This document shows positions 1 through 7,499 of a DNA stretch of 53,974 nt, in pieces. Under the pieces are notes generated by a model. It was not told where the DNA came from and searched no databases. It saw only the letters and a list, made by a program, of their open reading frames with translations. Made by a program: the position numbers and the translations under genes. Within the stretch, counting starts at the first letter, position 1. Every line of letters begins with the position of its first letter. Source of the stretch: Candidatus Doudnabacteria bacterium (GTDB lineage: Bacteria > Patescibacteriota > Doudnabacteria > UBA920); the NCBI GenBank assembly GCA_020850635.1, contig JADZEH010000029.1, positions 1 through 53,974 on the forward strand, read 5' to 3'.

Positions 1-59
1 CAGACGATATGGAACTTGTTGTCATAGACTGTGTGGCTAGTGCGTCGATATCCTGTCAT
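1..59 (-). CDS. tnpA: IS200/IS605-like transposase TnpA, N-terminal fragment cut by the window edge
   Basis: Reading leftwards from the ATG at 59 gives 19 codons that begin MTGYRRTSHTVYDNKFHIV. This closely resembles the usual TnpA start: a basic YR stretch, then HxVY, then (Y/F)HIVW followed by KYR. TnpA is the HUH-type Y1 transposase that moves IS200/IS605 elements as single-stranded DNA. Its HUH and tyrosine motifs would lie beyond the window, so activity cannot be judged. No clear SD precedes the ATG. The call rests on a short stretch but the pattern is distinctive. Confidence 0.62.
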   Translation of the reverse strand, partial: MTGYRRTSHTVYDNKFHIV

Positions 60-118
60 AGTTCCATTATGCTGAAGCCTTGGACTGAAGTCCAGAGTGT
101 TCCTCTCGGTTTAGAACA
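1..118 (-). mobile_element. Edge of an IS200/IS605-family insertion sequence (partial)
   Basis: The left edge holds the start of a TnpA-like reading frame on the minus strand. Just upstream of it is a small hairpin (TGGAC, loop, GTCCA at 81-94) that reads with a TTCA loop on the minus strand. Subterminal hairpins of this kind are recognised by IS200/IS605 single-strand transposases. The outer boundary is not defined here; about 118, next to the A-run of the pgsA-like terminator, is only a guess. The rest of the element lies outside the window. Confidence 0.55.
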
Positions 119-120
119 TA

Positions 121-156
121 AAAAAACCGACCGCCGAACTAAGTTCGGTGGTCGGT
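121..156 (-). terminator. Intrinsic terminator of the pgsA-like gene
   Basis: A 13-bp stem (127-139 with 143-155, one G-T pair) has a three-base loop and is followed on the minus strand by a run of T (complement of the A-run ending at 126). The gene's stop codon (TAG, 139-141) lies inside the hairpin, so the gene and its terminator overlap. Confidence 0.85.
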
Positions 157-711
157 GCGAGTCTCGATGATCTTTTGGATTCCCGAAAGAACCGCGAAGA
201 CTAGCGCGAAGACCAGCAACGTGTGTCCTGTAATCCTGAGGTCGATGATGTAGAAGCCGAGAGCGAGGCACTCGTAGGCCAGCTTCAGCTTTCCTTCGTC
301 GGTTGATTTCAGTTCTGCCTCAGTTGCGGTTTTCGCACTGAAAACAGCAACTAGAAGGAAAAAAGCCTCGATTAGGACGAGGAGTGTTGCTGCCTCAAGC
401 CACACACGGTCCCAGACCGCAAAGAGCCCAAAAAACACGAAGATTTTGTCGCAGACGGGATCGAGAACCGCTCCTAGTCTGGTGGTCAGTCCAGAGAGTC
501 GAGCAATTATGCCGTCGAGCCCGTCGGTGATGGCTGCGACTACGAAGATCAGGAGCACCAACCAGACGTTGGCGTTGTGGCTGATTAGGTGCCACACCAA
601 CCATCCCAACGGGATTCGCGAGAGCGAGAGCATGTGGGCTGTGAATCGCAGTTTTTCTCCGTTCTTCCAACACCACGCTCTCTGACTCTTTGAGAGACTA
701 AGATGTGTCAT
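139..711 (-). CDS. pgsA: CDP-alcohol phosphatidyltransferase (PgsA-like)
   Basis: This is an integral membrane enzyme that transfers a phosphatidyl group from a CDP-lipid to an alcohol, probably glycerol-3-phosphate as in phosphatidylglycerol synthesis. The family signature D-x2-D-G-x2-A-R-x8-G-x3-D-x3-D is complete (D63, D66, G67, A70, R71, G80, D84, D88), so it should be active; the acceptor alcohol is inferred. Hydrophobic segments lie on both sides of the motif, and 190 residues is normal for the family. The second of two nearby ATGs (711) is chosen because the SD GGAGGTG sits about 7 nt before it. It has its own TTGACC-17-TACTAT promoter and terminator and is richer in G+C than tuf next door, so it belongs to the cassette class described in the summary. 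Confidence 0.87.
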   Translation of the reverse strand: MTHLSLSKSQRAWCWKNGEKLRFTAHMLSLSRIPLGWLVWHLISHNANVWLVLLIFVVAAITDGLDGIIARLSGLTTRLGAVLDPVCDKIFVFFGLFAVWDRVWLEAATLLVLIEAFFLLVAVFSAKTATEAELKSTDEGKLKLAYECLALGFYIIDLRITGHTLLVFALVFAVLSGIQKIIETRTDHRT

Positions 712-759
712 GACATGTCACCTCCGTGGTGTTGTCAGGATTTTGTCTTGCGACTCATC

Positions 760-788
760 ATAGTACGATAAAATTAAGGTTTGGTCAA
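760..788 (-). promoter_or_regulatory. Promoter of the pgsA-like gene
   Basis: On the minus strand, TTGACC (783-788) and TACTAT (760-765) are separated by 17 bp. The leader of about 43 nt carries a strong SD. This promoter is back to back with the tuf promoter, with only 10 bp between the two -35 boxes. Confidence 0.7.
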
Positions 789-798
789 TGAGCGGATC

Positions 799-827
799 TT
801 GACAGACCTCGATAAAAATCTTATAGT
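799..827 (+). promoter_or_regulatory. Promoter of tuf
   Basis: TTGACA (799-804), a 17-bp spacer and TATAGT (822-827) form a near-consensus sigma-70 promoter. The predicted leader is about 177 nt, long for this genome, and contains a small GC-rich hairpin (CCGC-CAAG-GCGG, 907-918). It ends with only a weak AAAGG before the ATG. The rest of 828-1010 shows no gene. Confidence 0.72.
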
Positions 828-1010
828 TCTAAGGCATCGCAATCGAAAGCGAATGTGCTTTTGTATTATCGCGACTGTTTAAAATCATTAATTTTAGCTC
901 TGGATTCCGCCAAGGCGGGTAAAAAGAGATACCCTCGGCTCTGCACCTCCATCGTAATAGATAGAGAGTAGGGGTGAGGGGGTCTCGAGCTAAGAACGAA
1001 AGGCCTCACA

Positions 1011-2198
1011 ATGGCAGAAAAATTTGATCGTTCCAAGACCCACGTAAACGTTGGTACCATTGGTCACGTTGACCATGGAAAGACTACGCTTACTGCGGCG
1101 ATCACCACTGTGCTTGCTAAGACTGGTAACTCAAAGGCAAAAGCCTATGACCAGATTGACAATGCACCAGAAGAAAAGGCTCGTGGTATTACTATTAATA
1201 CCTCTCACGCCGAATACGAATCTGAGAAGCGTCACTACGCTCACGTTGACTGTCCAGGTCACGCCGACTATATCAAGAACATGATTACCGGTGCTGCTCA
1301 GATGGATGGTGCAATTTTGGTAGTTTCCGCCTCTGATGGTCCTATGCCTCAGACTCGTGAACACATCCTCTTGGCCCGCCAAGTTGGTGTACCTCACATT
1401 GTTGTTTTCATGAACAAAGTTGATATGGTTCAGGATGCTGAACTTTTGGACCTTGTTGAAGAAGAAATTCGTGATCTTTTGAACAAATACGAATTCCCTG
1501 GCGATAAAACCCCAATCATTCGTGGTTCTGCGTTGAAAGCTTTGGAAGGCGATCAGTCTGAAATTGGTGAACCAGCTATCTTGAAGCTTGTTGAAGCTTT
1601 GGATACTTTCATCCCAGATCCAGTTCGCGAAACCGACAAACCATTCTTGATGCCAATCGAAGACATCTTCTCTATTGAAGGTCGTGGTACAGTGGTTACC
1701 GGTCGTATTGAACGTGGTGAAATCAACATCAACACTGAAGTTGAAATCGTTGGTATTCGTCCAACCACCAAGACAACCGTTACTGGTATTGAAATGTTCA
1801 ACAAACAGTTGGACAGTGGTGTGGCTGGTGATAACGCTGGTATCTTGCTCCGTGGTACAAAGAAAGATGAAGTCGAGCGCGGTCAAGTTTTGGCCAAGCC
1901 GGGTTCTATTACTCCACACACAGAGTTTGAAGCTGAATGCTATATCTTGAACAAAGATGAAGGTGGACGTCACACTCCATTCTTCAAGGGATACAAACCA
2001 CAGTTCTACGTTCGTACAACCGACGTGACTGGTGAAGTTATCCTTCCTGAAGGTCAAGAAATGGTTATGCCTGGCGATACTGTAAAAATCAACGTTAAGT
2101 TGATCACTCCAGTCGCTTTGGAAGAAAAAGGTAAGTTTGCTATTCGTGAAGGTGGCCGCACCGTTGGTGCCGGAGTGGTGGTCAAAATTACAAAGTAA
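1011..2198 (+). CDS. tuf: Translation elongation factor Tu
   Basis: EF-Tu is a GTPase that delivers aminoacyl-tRNA to the ribosomal A site. At 395 residues it is full length. The P-loop GHVDHGKT is at residues 18-25, and the DCPGH and NKVD guanine-nucleotide motifs follow, with the two beta-barrel domains behind. The start is fixed by the conserved MAEKFDRSK opening. It is a single transcription unit with a strong promoter upstream and a strong terminator directly downstream. Bacterial tuf usually lies in the str operon next to fusA; here it stands alone and is separated from rpsJ by two opposing genes. Confidence 0.99.
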   Translation: MAEKFDRSKTHVNVGTIGHVDHGKTTLTAAITTVLAKTGNSKAKAYDQIDNAPEEKARGITINTSHAEYESEKRHYAHVDCPGHADYIKNMITGAAQMDGAILVVSASDGPMPQTREHILLARQVGVPHIVVFMNKVDMVQDAELLDLVEEEIRDLLNKYEFPGDKTPIIRGSALKALEGDQSEIGEPAILKLVEALDTFIPDPVRETDKPFLMPIEDIFSIEGRGTVVTGRIERGEININTEVEIVGIRPTTKTTVTGIEMFNKQLDSGVAGDNAGILLRGTKKDEVERGQVLAKPGSITPHTEFEAECYILNKDEGGRHTPFFKGYKPQFYVRTTDVTGEVILPEGQEMVMPGDTVKINVKLITPVALEEKGKFAIREGGRTVGAGVVVKITK

Positions 2199-2215
2199 AT
2201 CTAGAGATTTGAAAA

Positions 2216-2252
2216 GATCCCGCCCTTTCATGAAAGGGCGGGATCTTTTGTT
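2216..2252 (+). terminator. Intrinsic terminator of tuf
   Basis: A perfect 14-bp GC-rich stem (2216-2229 with 2232-2245) with a minimal loop is followed by TTTTGTTT. Confidence 0.93.
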
Positions 2253-2294
2253 TACACTTCTTTCAAAAAACCACGATTGATTTTCTAAAAGAAG

Positions 2295-2334
2295 GGGACG
2301 ACGGGCACGCAGAGTTGCGTGTTGTTCCGTCGTC
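2295..2334. repeat. Hairpin repeat, copy 1 (downstream of the 65-residue gene)
   Basis: A 40-nt palindromic element with GACGACGG and CCGTCGTC as outer arms and CACGCA and TGCGTG as inner arms. It is nearly identical to the copy at 2653-2692, differing by about one inserted base. Each copy lies just behind a minus-strand gene and could act as a terminator or mRNA-end hairpin for it. Confidence 0.8.
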
Positions 2335-2398
2335 TGGAAGACTACAATTCTTCGTTGATCCGTGGAGCGTTGGTCTCTCCAAAGTACGTTGGTTCCGG

Positions 2399-2596
2399 CT
2401 ACGGGGTCTCGTAGAGAATCGTGATTACGGTCACGACATCGATGATGCGCAGGTCGGTACGCAGGTTGTACGATGTTGAACTCTGAGTCATCGAAATCAC
2501 TCTGTCGACTTCCCCTGAGGCGAGGAAATCGTTGATCTCTGCTGTGATGTCGTCCGCGTCCTTCTGGCCGTTGAATCCGAAGATCTTTATTTTCAT
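2399..2596 (-). CDS. Small protein, 65 residues, Cse60/DUF2758-like in pattern
   Basis: I do not recognise this protein with certainty. It begins MKIKIF, continues with D..I..EIN.FL, and ends in a hydrophobic strand closing with ILYE. That layout resembles the small Cse60/DUF2758-type proteins of unknown role, so this is a pattern resemblance only. The start is well supported by GAGGAGG about 8 nt before the ATG. It lies downstream of the 129-residue gene on the same strand, with copy 2 of the hairpin repeat between them and copy 1 behind it. No promoter of its own is visible, so it is probably transcribed from 3175-3203. It is GC-rich compared with tuf and rpsJ. Confidence 0.7.
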   Translation of the reverse strand: MKIKIFGFNGQKDADDITAEINDFLASGEVDRVISMTQSSTSYNLRTDLRIIDVVTVITILYETP

Positions 2597-2652
2597 CGCT
2601 GACCTCCTCTACAGATTCTCAGAAAGCTAACTTAGTTAGTTCCCTGGGAAAG

Positions 2653-2692
2653 GGGGACGACGGCACGCAGAGTTGCGTGTTGTTCCGTCGTC
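2653..2692. repeat. Hairpin repeat, copy 2 (between the two minus-strand genes)
   Basis: Second copy of the 40-nt palindromic element at 2295-2334, in the same orientation. On the minus strand it is followed by CCCCCTTTCCC, a weak terminator tail that may allow read-through into the 65-residue gene. Beside it, at about 2686-2718, a 15-nt unit containing CCGTGTGTGTTG is repeated in tandem. Confidence 0.8.
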
Positions 2693-2730
2693 CGTGTGTG
2701 TTGCGTCCGTGTGTGTTGCGCGAAGTTGCG

Positions 2731-3120
2731 CTAGTGGACGAAGTGGTTTTCCCACCTGTCCGCGAGAGCTCGCAGTTGAGCCGGTCGTTGCTTCGGATCG
2801 TGGATTTTTCCGGTGGCGATTGCCGACCACATGATCGACTCGAATTTCTCGGCCTCGATCCTGAGCGCGATGGCGACTTCCGAGACGTTGCCCAGCACGA
2901 CCTGATTCATCAGGAGTGTGAATGGGTGGTCGTCGCTCATGAGCGCGCTCTTGTATTCTGGCGACCAGTATTCGATCCTTGCGAGTTCGTACGCCACGTG
3001 GTTGATGTACTCGCTACTGGTGAGGTACTGCACCTCTTCGGTGGGCTTTGCGTGCCCGTCGATATGGATCCGGTCTTCATCCTCCTCCCTTATGATGCTA
3101 AGAGTTTTGATGCGTCCCAT
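2731..3120 (-). CDS. Unknown protein, 129 residues
   Basis: I do not recognise a family. The sequence is soluble and mixed in charge, with an acidic patch (EEDEDR) near residue 13 and a largely helical look after residue 30; there is no signal peptide, membrane segment or cysteine pair. The ATG at 3120 is supported by AAGGAG about 8 nt upstream, which follows a leader of about 48 nt from a consensus promoter. It runs divergently from rpsJ and forms a probable two-gene unit with the 65-residue gene. The plus-strand frame through the same bases is rejected because promoter, SD and codon pattern all favour the minus strand. Confidence 0.78.
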   Translation of the reverse strand: MGRIKTLSIIREEDEDRIHIDGHAKPTEEVQYLTSSEYINHVAYELARIEYWSPEYKSALMSDDHPFTLLMNQVVLGNVSEVAIALRIEAEKFESIMWSAIATGKIHDPKQRPAQLRALADRWENHFVH

Positions 3121-3174
3121 GTCTGTCTCCTTGAGCCGTATTTAATCCCAGCTATGCAAGCCAGAATTTAATCT

Positions 3175-3203
3175 ATTATACGGTATTTATTGATTTTTGT
3201 CAA
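3175..3203 (-). promoter_or_regulatory. Consensus promoter of the two-gene unit between tuf and rpsJ
   Basis: On the minus strand TTGACA (3198-3203), a 17-bp spacer and TATAAT (3175-3180) match the sigma-70 consensus exactly. It is divergent from the rpsJ promoter, with 35 bp between the -35 boxes. Confidence 0.88.
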
Positions 3204-3238
3204 TATTATCAAAATCATCAAAATGTGCCCTAAACCAT

Positions 3239-3267
3239 TTGACAATAGTGGAAAAATCGATTAAAAT
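3239..3267 (+). promoter_or_regulatory. Promoter of the ribosomal protein operon
   Basis: TTGACA (3239-3244), 17 bp and TAAAAT (3262-3267). The leader of about 100 nt to the rpsJ ATG contains GCTAAT/ATTAGC and TTCGG-AGCT/AGCT-CCGAA inverted repeats (about 3278-3328), possible regulatory structure. No SD is visible before rpsJ. Confidence 0.75.
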
Positions 3268-3375
3268 TACGGAAATGGCTAATGTATTTAGATTAGCTGT
3301 ATTTCGGAGCTGTTAAAAAGCTCCCGAAAAGCTTATAGATAAGACAAATTCTTAATTTCCTTGTCAATCTCCACT

Positions 3376-3699
3376 ATGGAAAAGGCCGCAGTACAGCCGA
3401 AAATTCGTATCAAGATTCGCGCCTACGATCACAAGTTGATCGATCAAAGCGCGAAGCAGATTGTTGATACTGCAAAACGAACCGGTGCTCAGATTTCTGG
3501 CCCAGTCCCGTTGCCAACAGAGAAGACCAAGTATACCGTGCTTCGATCCACTTTCGTTCACAAAGACAGTCGCGAACAGTTCGAAATGCGGGTTCATAAG
3601 CGAATGATTGATATTTTGGAAGCAACTCCAAAAACCATCGATTCCTTGACCAACTTGAACCTTCCAGCCGGAGTAGATGTAGAGATTAAGATGTCCTAG
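3376..3699 (+). CDS. rpsJ: 30S ribosomal protein S10
   Basis: S10 is a 30S head protein. The conserved [14 protein letters not shown] opening and the [10 protein letters not shown] loop are clear. The ATG at 3376 is used rather than the upstream TTG because it gives 107 residues, close to the family length. It is the first gene of the ribosomal operon. A long structured gap to rplC (3700-3902) suggests that S10 and the rest of the operon are controlled partly separately. Confidence 0.97.
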   Translation: MEKAAVQPKIRIKIRAYDHKLIDQSAKQIVDTAKRTGAQISGPVPLPTEKTKYTVLRSTFVHKDSREQFEMRVHKRMIDILEATPKTIDSLTNLNLPAGVDVEIKMS

Positions 3700-3735
3700 T
3701 TACAGTTTAGATAAGTTCTGCACTTTTTAGTTAAA

Positions 3736-3843
3736 GAGCCCACAAGGCTCCCAAGTACAGATAACTATCTAACCCGCATAAGTTACAGAAAGCGTTTTCG
3801 TTTTCTTTACCTGATTATGGGCTAGATAATGGCTCGTTTTTTT
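3736..3843 (+). promoter_or_regulatory. Attenuator-like structured element between rpsJ and rplC
   Basis: GAGCC (3736-3740) can pair locally with GGCTC at 3746-3750 or at long range with GGCTC at 3831-3835. The long-range fold encloses a stem made of TATCTA, CCC and ATAA (3766-3781) paired with TTAT, GGG and TAGATA (3815-3828), and an inner GAAA-CG/CG-TTTC hairpin. It is followed at once by G and seven T (3837-3843). Mutually exclusive pairings in front of a T-run are the usual layout of a transcription attenuator. Regulation by a ribosomal protein is inferred. Confidence 0.6.
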
Positions 3844-3902
3844 ATTTCTGAGCGCAACTTCAGTTATTAACCCTGAAGCAATACGCACACACAAGGATAA
3901 TC

Positions 3903-4577
3903 ATGAACTTTACAGTCGCAAAAAAGTTGAATATGTCCACTTACTTCGCTGAAAACGGTGAAGCAATCCCGGTCACTATTCTAAAGGTTTCTCCGATGAC
4001 CATCACTCAGGTGAAAACCAAAGATGGTAAAGATCAGTACAACGCTATTCAAATTGGGGTTGGAAAGTCTATCGGTGGTAGCAAGAATCTCAACAAACCT
4101 CAGACAGGTCATCTTAAGAACAGTGGTAAGTTTTCCTACACCACTGAATTCCGTACTGACGATATTGATGGTTTAGAAGTAGGAAAGCAACTTGATGCTT
4201 CTGGTTTCCAAATTGGTGAACTAGTTAGTGTCATTGGAACAATGAAGGGTCGTGGTTTTGCTGGTGTTATGAAGCGCCATGGCTTCGCTGGATTCCCAGC
4301 TAGTCACGGTCACAACCGTCCTCGTTCTGTTGGTTCCATTGGTCAACGTTATCCGCAGCATGTACGCAAAGGTTTGCGCATGGCCGGCCACATGGGGACT
4401 CAACAAGTTACTGTTCAGAACTTACAGGTTGTAGATGTTGATTTGAACCAGGGTTTACTTATGGTTAAAGGTGCTGTTCCTGGTCACCGTAATGGTATCG
4501 TTAAAGTTGTATCAACTGGTACTGTTAAACCTCTTGTCAAAATTGTTGTTGAAAAGGACGACAAGAAAAAGAAGTAA
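3903..4577 (+). CDS. rplC: 50S ribosomal protein L3
   Basis: L3 is an early-assembly 50S protein near the peptidyl transferase centre. The signature KGRGFAGVMKRHGF and PASHGHNR is present at about residues 115-140, and MAGHMG follows. At 224 residues it is normal in length. The ATG has no SD. The upstream leader carries the attenuator-like element at 3736-3843. Confidence 0.98.
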   Translation: MNFTVAKKLNMSTYFAENGEAIPVTILKVSPMTITQVKTKDGKDQYNAIQIGVGKSIGGSKNLNKPQTGHLKNSGKFSYTTEFRTDDIDGLEVGKQLDASGFQIGELVSVIGTMKGRGFAGVMKRHGFAGFPASHGHNRPRSVGSIGQRYPQHVRKGLRMAGHMGTQQVTVQNLQVVDVDLNQGLLMVKGAVPGHRNGIVKVVSTGTVKPLVKIVVEKDDKKKK

Positions 4578-4598
4578 TTACCTTAATTTCGTTTTTGT

Positions 4599-5291
4599 AT
4601 GAAAATTTCAGTTTACAATCAATTAGCAGAAACAGTTGGCGAAGTTGAGCTTAACGACAAGATCTATGCTGTTAAGCCAACCAAGCATTTGCTTGCCGAA
4701 GCTGTTCGTACCCAACTATCTAACGCTCGTAAGGGTTTGGCTCATACCAAGACCCGCGCAGAAGTTAGTGGTGGTGGTAAGAAGCCTTGGAAGCAAAAGG
4801 GTACAGGTCGTGCTCGTGCTGGTTCGACTCGTGGTCCAATCTGGCGTCATGGTGGCGTCTCATTCGGTCCTCGCTCTGAACGCAACTGGGAATTGAAGAT
4901 CAACAAGAAAGCTAAGACCAAAGCGTTGTTCATGTCACTTTCTGACAAAGCCACTACTGGACACTTAATTGTTGTAGAAAACTTCAAGATTGAACCAAAG
5001 ACGAAAGAATTTGTGAAGATCCACGCCGCATTCGCCAAAGCTGTGAAAGATTTTGGAAAGAACTCTTTGTTCTTAGTACCAACCAAAAACGAAGCAGTTG
5101 TTCGCGCCTCCCGTAACGTTCCTAATGTCAATCAAGCCTTAGCCAATAGTTTAAACATTGTTGATGTCTTGAAAGCCGACACTATTATAGTAACGAAAGA
5201 CAGCTTACCAATTATTGAGAAGACTTACTTAAAGGAAGTTGTGAAGACAGCAACTGCGAAGAAAGCAGTAGCCAAGAAACAAGTAGCTTAA
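4599..5291 (+). CDS. rplD: 50S ribosomal protein L4
   Basis: L4 is a 50S protein whose extended loop lines the exit tunnel; the loop motif GGKKPWKQKGTGRARAGS is intact. In Escherichia coli L4 also represses its own operon by binding the leader, which makes it a candidate effector for the element at 3736-3843 (inference). It has 230 residues with a Lys/Ala-rich tail. The start lacks an SD, and the gap to rplW is 4 nt. Confidence 0.98.
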   Translation: MKISVYNQLAETVGEVELNDKIYAVKPTKHLLAEAVRTQLSNARKGLAHTKTRAEVSGGGKKPWKQKGTGRARAGSTRGPIWRHGGVSFGPRSERNWELKINKKAKTKALFMSLSDKATTGHLIVVENFKIEPKTKEFVKIHAAFAKAVKDFGKNSLFLVPTKNEAVVRASRNVPNVNQALANSLNIVDVLKADTIIVTKDSLPIIEKTYLKEVVKTATAKKAVAKKQVA

Positions 5292-5295
5292 TTTT

Positions 5296-5682
5296 ATGGC
5301 CATTTTTTCCAAAACAACTGAAGAAGAGACTAAGCCTGTCGATGCTGGCGAAATCGAAGTCAAAGCCGACGGCACTGCTGTCGTTTCTGGCAACGGTCGC
5401 AAGCAAGTCATGGTTTTGCCTCGCTTAAGCGAAAAAGCTAACAGCTTAGCCAAGCTTAACCAGTTTGTATTCAAAGTTACTGGTGGTAAGATCAACAAGA
5501 TCGAACTTAAGAAAACTATTGAATCATTCTACGGTGTAAAGATTGCGAACATCAACACAGTTGCTGTAAAAGGAAAGTATCGCCGATACGGTCGCACCTA
5601 CGGAAGAACTTCTGATTTCAAGAAAGCTATCGTTACCTTAACTGCTGATAGTAAACAACCTGATCTCGTAGAGCAAGCCTAA
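5296..5682 (+). CDS. rplW: 50S ribosomal protein L23
   Basis: L23 sits at the tunnel exit and is a docking site for trigger factor and SRP. The core LPRLSEKAN...NQFVFKV...VNTVAVKGK-like region is clear. At 128 residues it carries about 30 extra acidic N-terminal residues compared with the usual 95-100. The ATG at 5296 gives a continuous frame without SD; an internal ATG near residue 39 would remove conserved sequence. Confidence 0.96.
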   Translation: MAIFSKTTEEETKPVDAGEIEVKADGTAVVSGNGRKQVMVLPRLSEKANSLAKLNQFVFKVTGGKINKIELKKTIESFYGVKIANINTVAVKGKYRRYGRTYGRTSDFKKAIVTLTADSKQPDLVEQA

Positions 5683-5704
5683 TTTAAATTTTTGACTGAC
5701 TTAT

Positions 5705-6544
5705 ATGGTTAAACTTTATAAACCAACATCTCCAGGACGACGCATTCACAGCGTGACCGACTACTCCGTGCTTGATAAGCGCGAGAAGACACCAAAAAAT
5801 TTGGTGATGTCGAAGTCACGAAGCGCTGGCCGTAATAACTCTGGTAAGATCACTGTTCGCCATCATGGCGGTGGTGCTCACAAGAAAGTTCGTATTGTGG
5901 ACTTCGATCGTTCCGATCGTCTCGGGATTCCTGGAATCATCAAGACTGTTGAATACGATCCAACCCGCACTGCGTTCATCTCCCTTGTGTCTTACAAAGA
6001 CGGGGTCAAGCGCTACGTCTTAACTGCTGATGGGATGAAAGTCGGCCAGCCAATTATGGCAGGTGAGACTGCAGAAATCCTTCCTGGAAATCGTTTAGCC
6101 TTACAGAATATTCCGATTGGTAGTTTCGTCCACGATATTGAATTGGCTCCTGGTCGTGGTGGGAGATTGGCTCGAAGTGCTGGTAGCTATGCTATCTTGC
6201 AGAACATCGAAGCCGGTTATGCTTTGATCAAAATGCCAAGTGGTGAAATTCGCAAGATCCGCGATACCGCCATGGCCACGGTTGGACAGCTCGCTAATAG
6301 CGACTGGATGAACGTTCGCTTCGGTAAAGCAGGTCGTATGCGCCACATGGGAATTCGTCCAACGGTTCGTGGTAAAGTCATGAACCCGGTAGATCACCCT
6401 CATGGTGGTGGTGAAGGTAGTAACTCCATTGGTTTGAAATATCCAAAGACTCCATGGGGTAAACATGCTTTAGGTGTAAAAACTCGTAAGCCTAAGAAGT
6501 ACAGCGACGGCATGATTCTCAAACGACGTAATAGCAAGAAATAA
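5705..6544 (+). CDS. rplB: 50S ribosomal protein L2
   Basis: L2 is a core 50S protein needed for subunit association and peptidyl transfer. GRNNSGKITVRHHGGGAHK and the C-terminal NPVDHPHGGGEG motif, with its functionally important histidine, are present. The length of 279 residues is normal. The start follows a T-rich, SD-less spacer typical of this operon. Confidence 0.99.
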   Translation: MVKLYKPTSPGRRIHSVTDYSVLDKREKTPKNLVMSKSRSAGRNNSGKITVRHHGGGAHKKVRIVDFDRSDRLGIPGIIKTVEYDPTRTAFISLVSYKDGVKRYVLTADGMKVGQPIMAGETAEILPGNRLALQNIPIGSFVHDIELAPGRGGRLARSAGSYAILQNIEAGYALIKMPSGEIRKIRDTAMATVGQLANSDWMNVRFGKAGRMRHMGIRPTVRGKVMNPVDHPHGGGEGSNSIGLKYPKTPWGKHALGVKTRKPKKYSDGMILKRRNSKK

Positions 6545-6558
6545 TTTTTATTTAACGT

Positions 6559-6876
6559 ATGTCTCGAAGTTCTAAAAAAGGACCATTTATCGACGCTAAC
6601 CTTCTTAAGAAGGTTCAGAACGCCAAAGCCGGTGACAAGATTAAAACCTGGTCACGTTCTTCTGCTATTTCTCCGGAAATGGTTGGAATGACCTTTGAAG
6701 TTCATAACGGTCGCCAGCATATTCCTGTGTTTGTCACAGAAAATATGGTTGGTCACAAGCTCGGTGAATTTTCTCTAACCCGCAAGTTTACTCGTCATGG
6801 TGGTAAGATGGCCAAGGAACAAGCTGCAGCTGCAGCCTCTGCTTCCGCTCCCGCCGCTCCTGCAAAGAAGAAGTAA
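6559..6876 (+). CDS. rpsS: 30S ribosomal protein S19
   Basis: S19 is a 30S head protein that forms a complex with S13. It opens [10 protein letters not shown] and contains the [23 protein letters not shown] core. About 15 Ala/Pro/Lys residues extend the C-terminus, giving 105 residues against the usual 90-95. No SD is visible. Confidence 0.98.
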   Translation: MSRSSKKGPFIDANLLKKVQNAKAGDKIKTWSRSSAISPEMVGMTFEVHNGRQHIPVFVTENMVGHKLGEFSLTRKFTRHGGKMAKEQAAAAASASAPAAPAKKK

Positions 6877-6897
6877 TCTAATTGTTTGACTAAACGT

Positions 6898-7473
6898 ATG
6901 GCACAAGCTACTGAAAAACTGAATACAGCTGAAAAGGCAACCGCTTTGAAAACGGTTACTGCTTACGCGCGTAACTTGCACATTGCTCCACGAAAAGTTC
7001 GTCTCGTGACTAACTTAGTAAATGGCATGCCAGTTGCAACCGCTATCACTCAATTGCAGTTTACTAACAAGAAAGCTGCACCGATGGTGGTAAAGGCAAT
7101 CAAGTCTGCAATCGCTAACGCTGAACATAACTTCTCCATGAAAGCTGATGATCTTTTTATCAAAACAATCACTTGCGACATGGGAGCTGTGATGAAGCGA
7201 TACTTCCCAAGAGCTCGTGGTAGCGCTTTCGTGATCCGTCGTAAGACCAGTCACATTAACGTGACTTTGGAAGAACGACCGGGGACAAAGTTAAAGAAGA
7301 AGCCAACTCTTGCTCCAAAGCAAACTGAAGAGAAAGAGAAGAAAGCAATTGTTCAGCCAGAAGTCTCCAAGCCTGTTCTCAAAGATGAGGCGATGCCAGC
7401 CGAAGTCGGTAAGGCCAGAGAAGTTACGAAGATGAACGATGTTCAGAACAAACGTCGTCCTCAAGCCAAATAA
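6898..7473 (+). CDS. rplV: 50S ribosomal protein L22 with long C-terminal extension
   Basis: L22 contacts all 23S domains and lines the exit tunnel. The core (residues about 20-115) has the RNLHIAPRKVRLV opening and the RAHGSAFVIRRKTSH-like hairpin region. It is followed by about 75 Lys/Glu/Pro-rich, probably disordered residues, so the protein is 191 residues long against about 110 in most bacteria. The ATG at 6898 is chosen over an upstream TTG because it has the ACGTATG context seen at neighbouring starts. The extension is in frame and ends just before rpsC. Confidence 0.95.
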   Translation: MAQATEKLNTAEKATALKTVTAYARNLHIAPRKVRLVTNLVNGMPVATAITQLQFTNKKAAPMVVKAIKSAIANAEHNFSMKADDLFIKTITCDMGAVMKRYFPRARGSAFVIRRKTSHINVTLEERPGTKLKKKPTLAPKQTEEKEKKAIVQPEVSKPVLKDEAMPAEVGKAREVTKMNDVQNKRRPQAK

Positions 7474-7499
7474 TATTTATTAAAGAGTAATTACTTACT

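Noticed and set aside
1131-2231. A 366-codon open frame on the minus strand across tuf
   Set aside because: It is the antisense shadow of a conserved gene with strong codon bias; its product has no family resemblance and no SD or promoter.
2677-3171. A 164-codon plus-strand frame between tuf and rpsJ
   Set aside because: The minus-strand genes here have a perfect promoter and strong SD sites, whereas the plus frame begins inside the hairpin repeat and has none.
3361-3375. Upstream TTG start for rpsJ
   Set aside because: It adds five unconserved residues; the ATG at 3376 fits the family length better.
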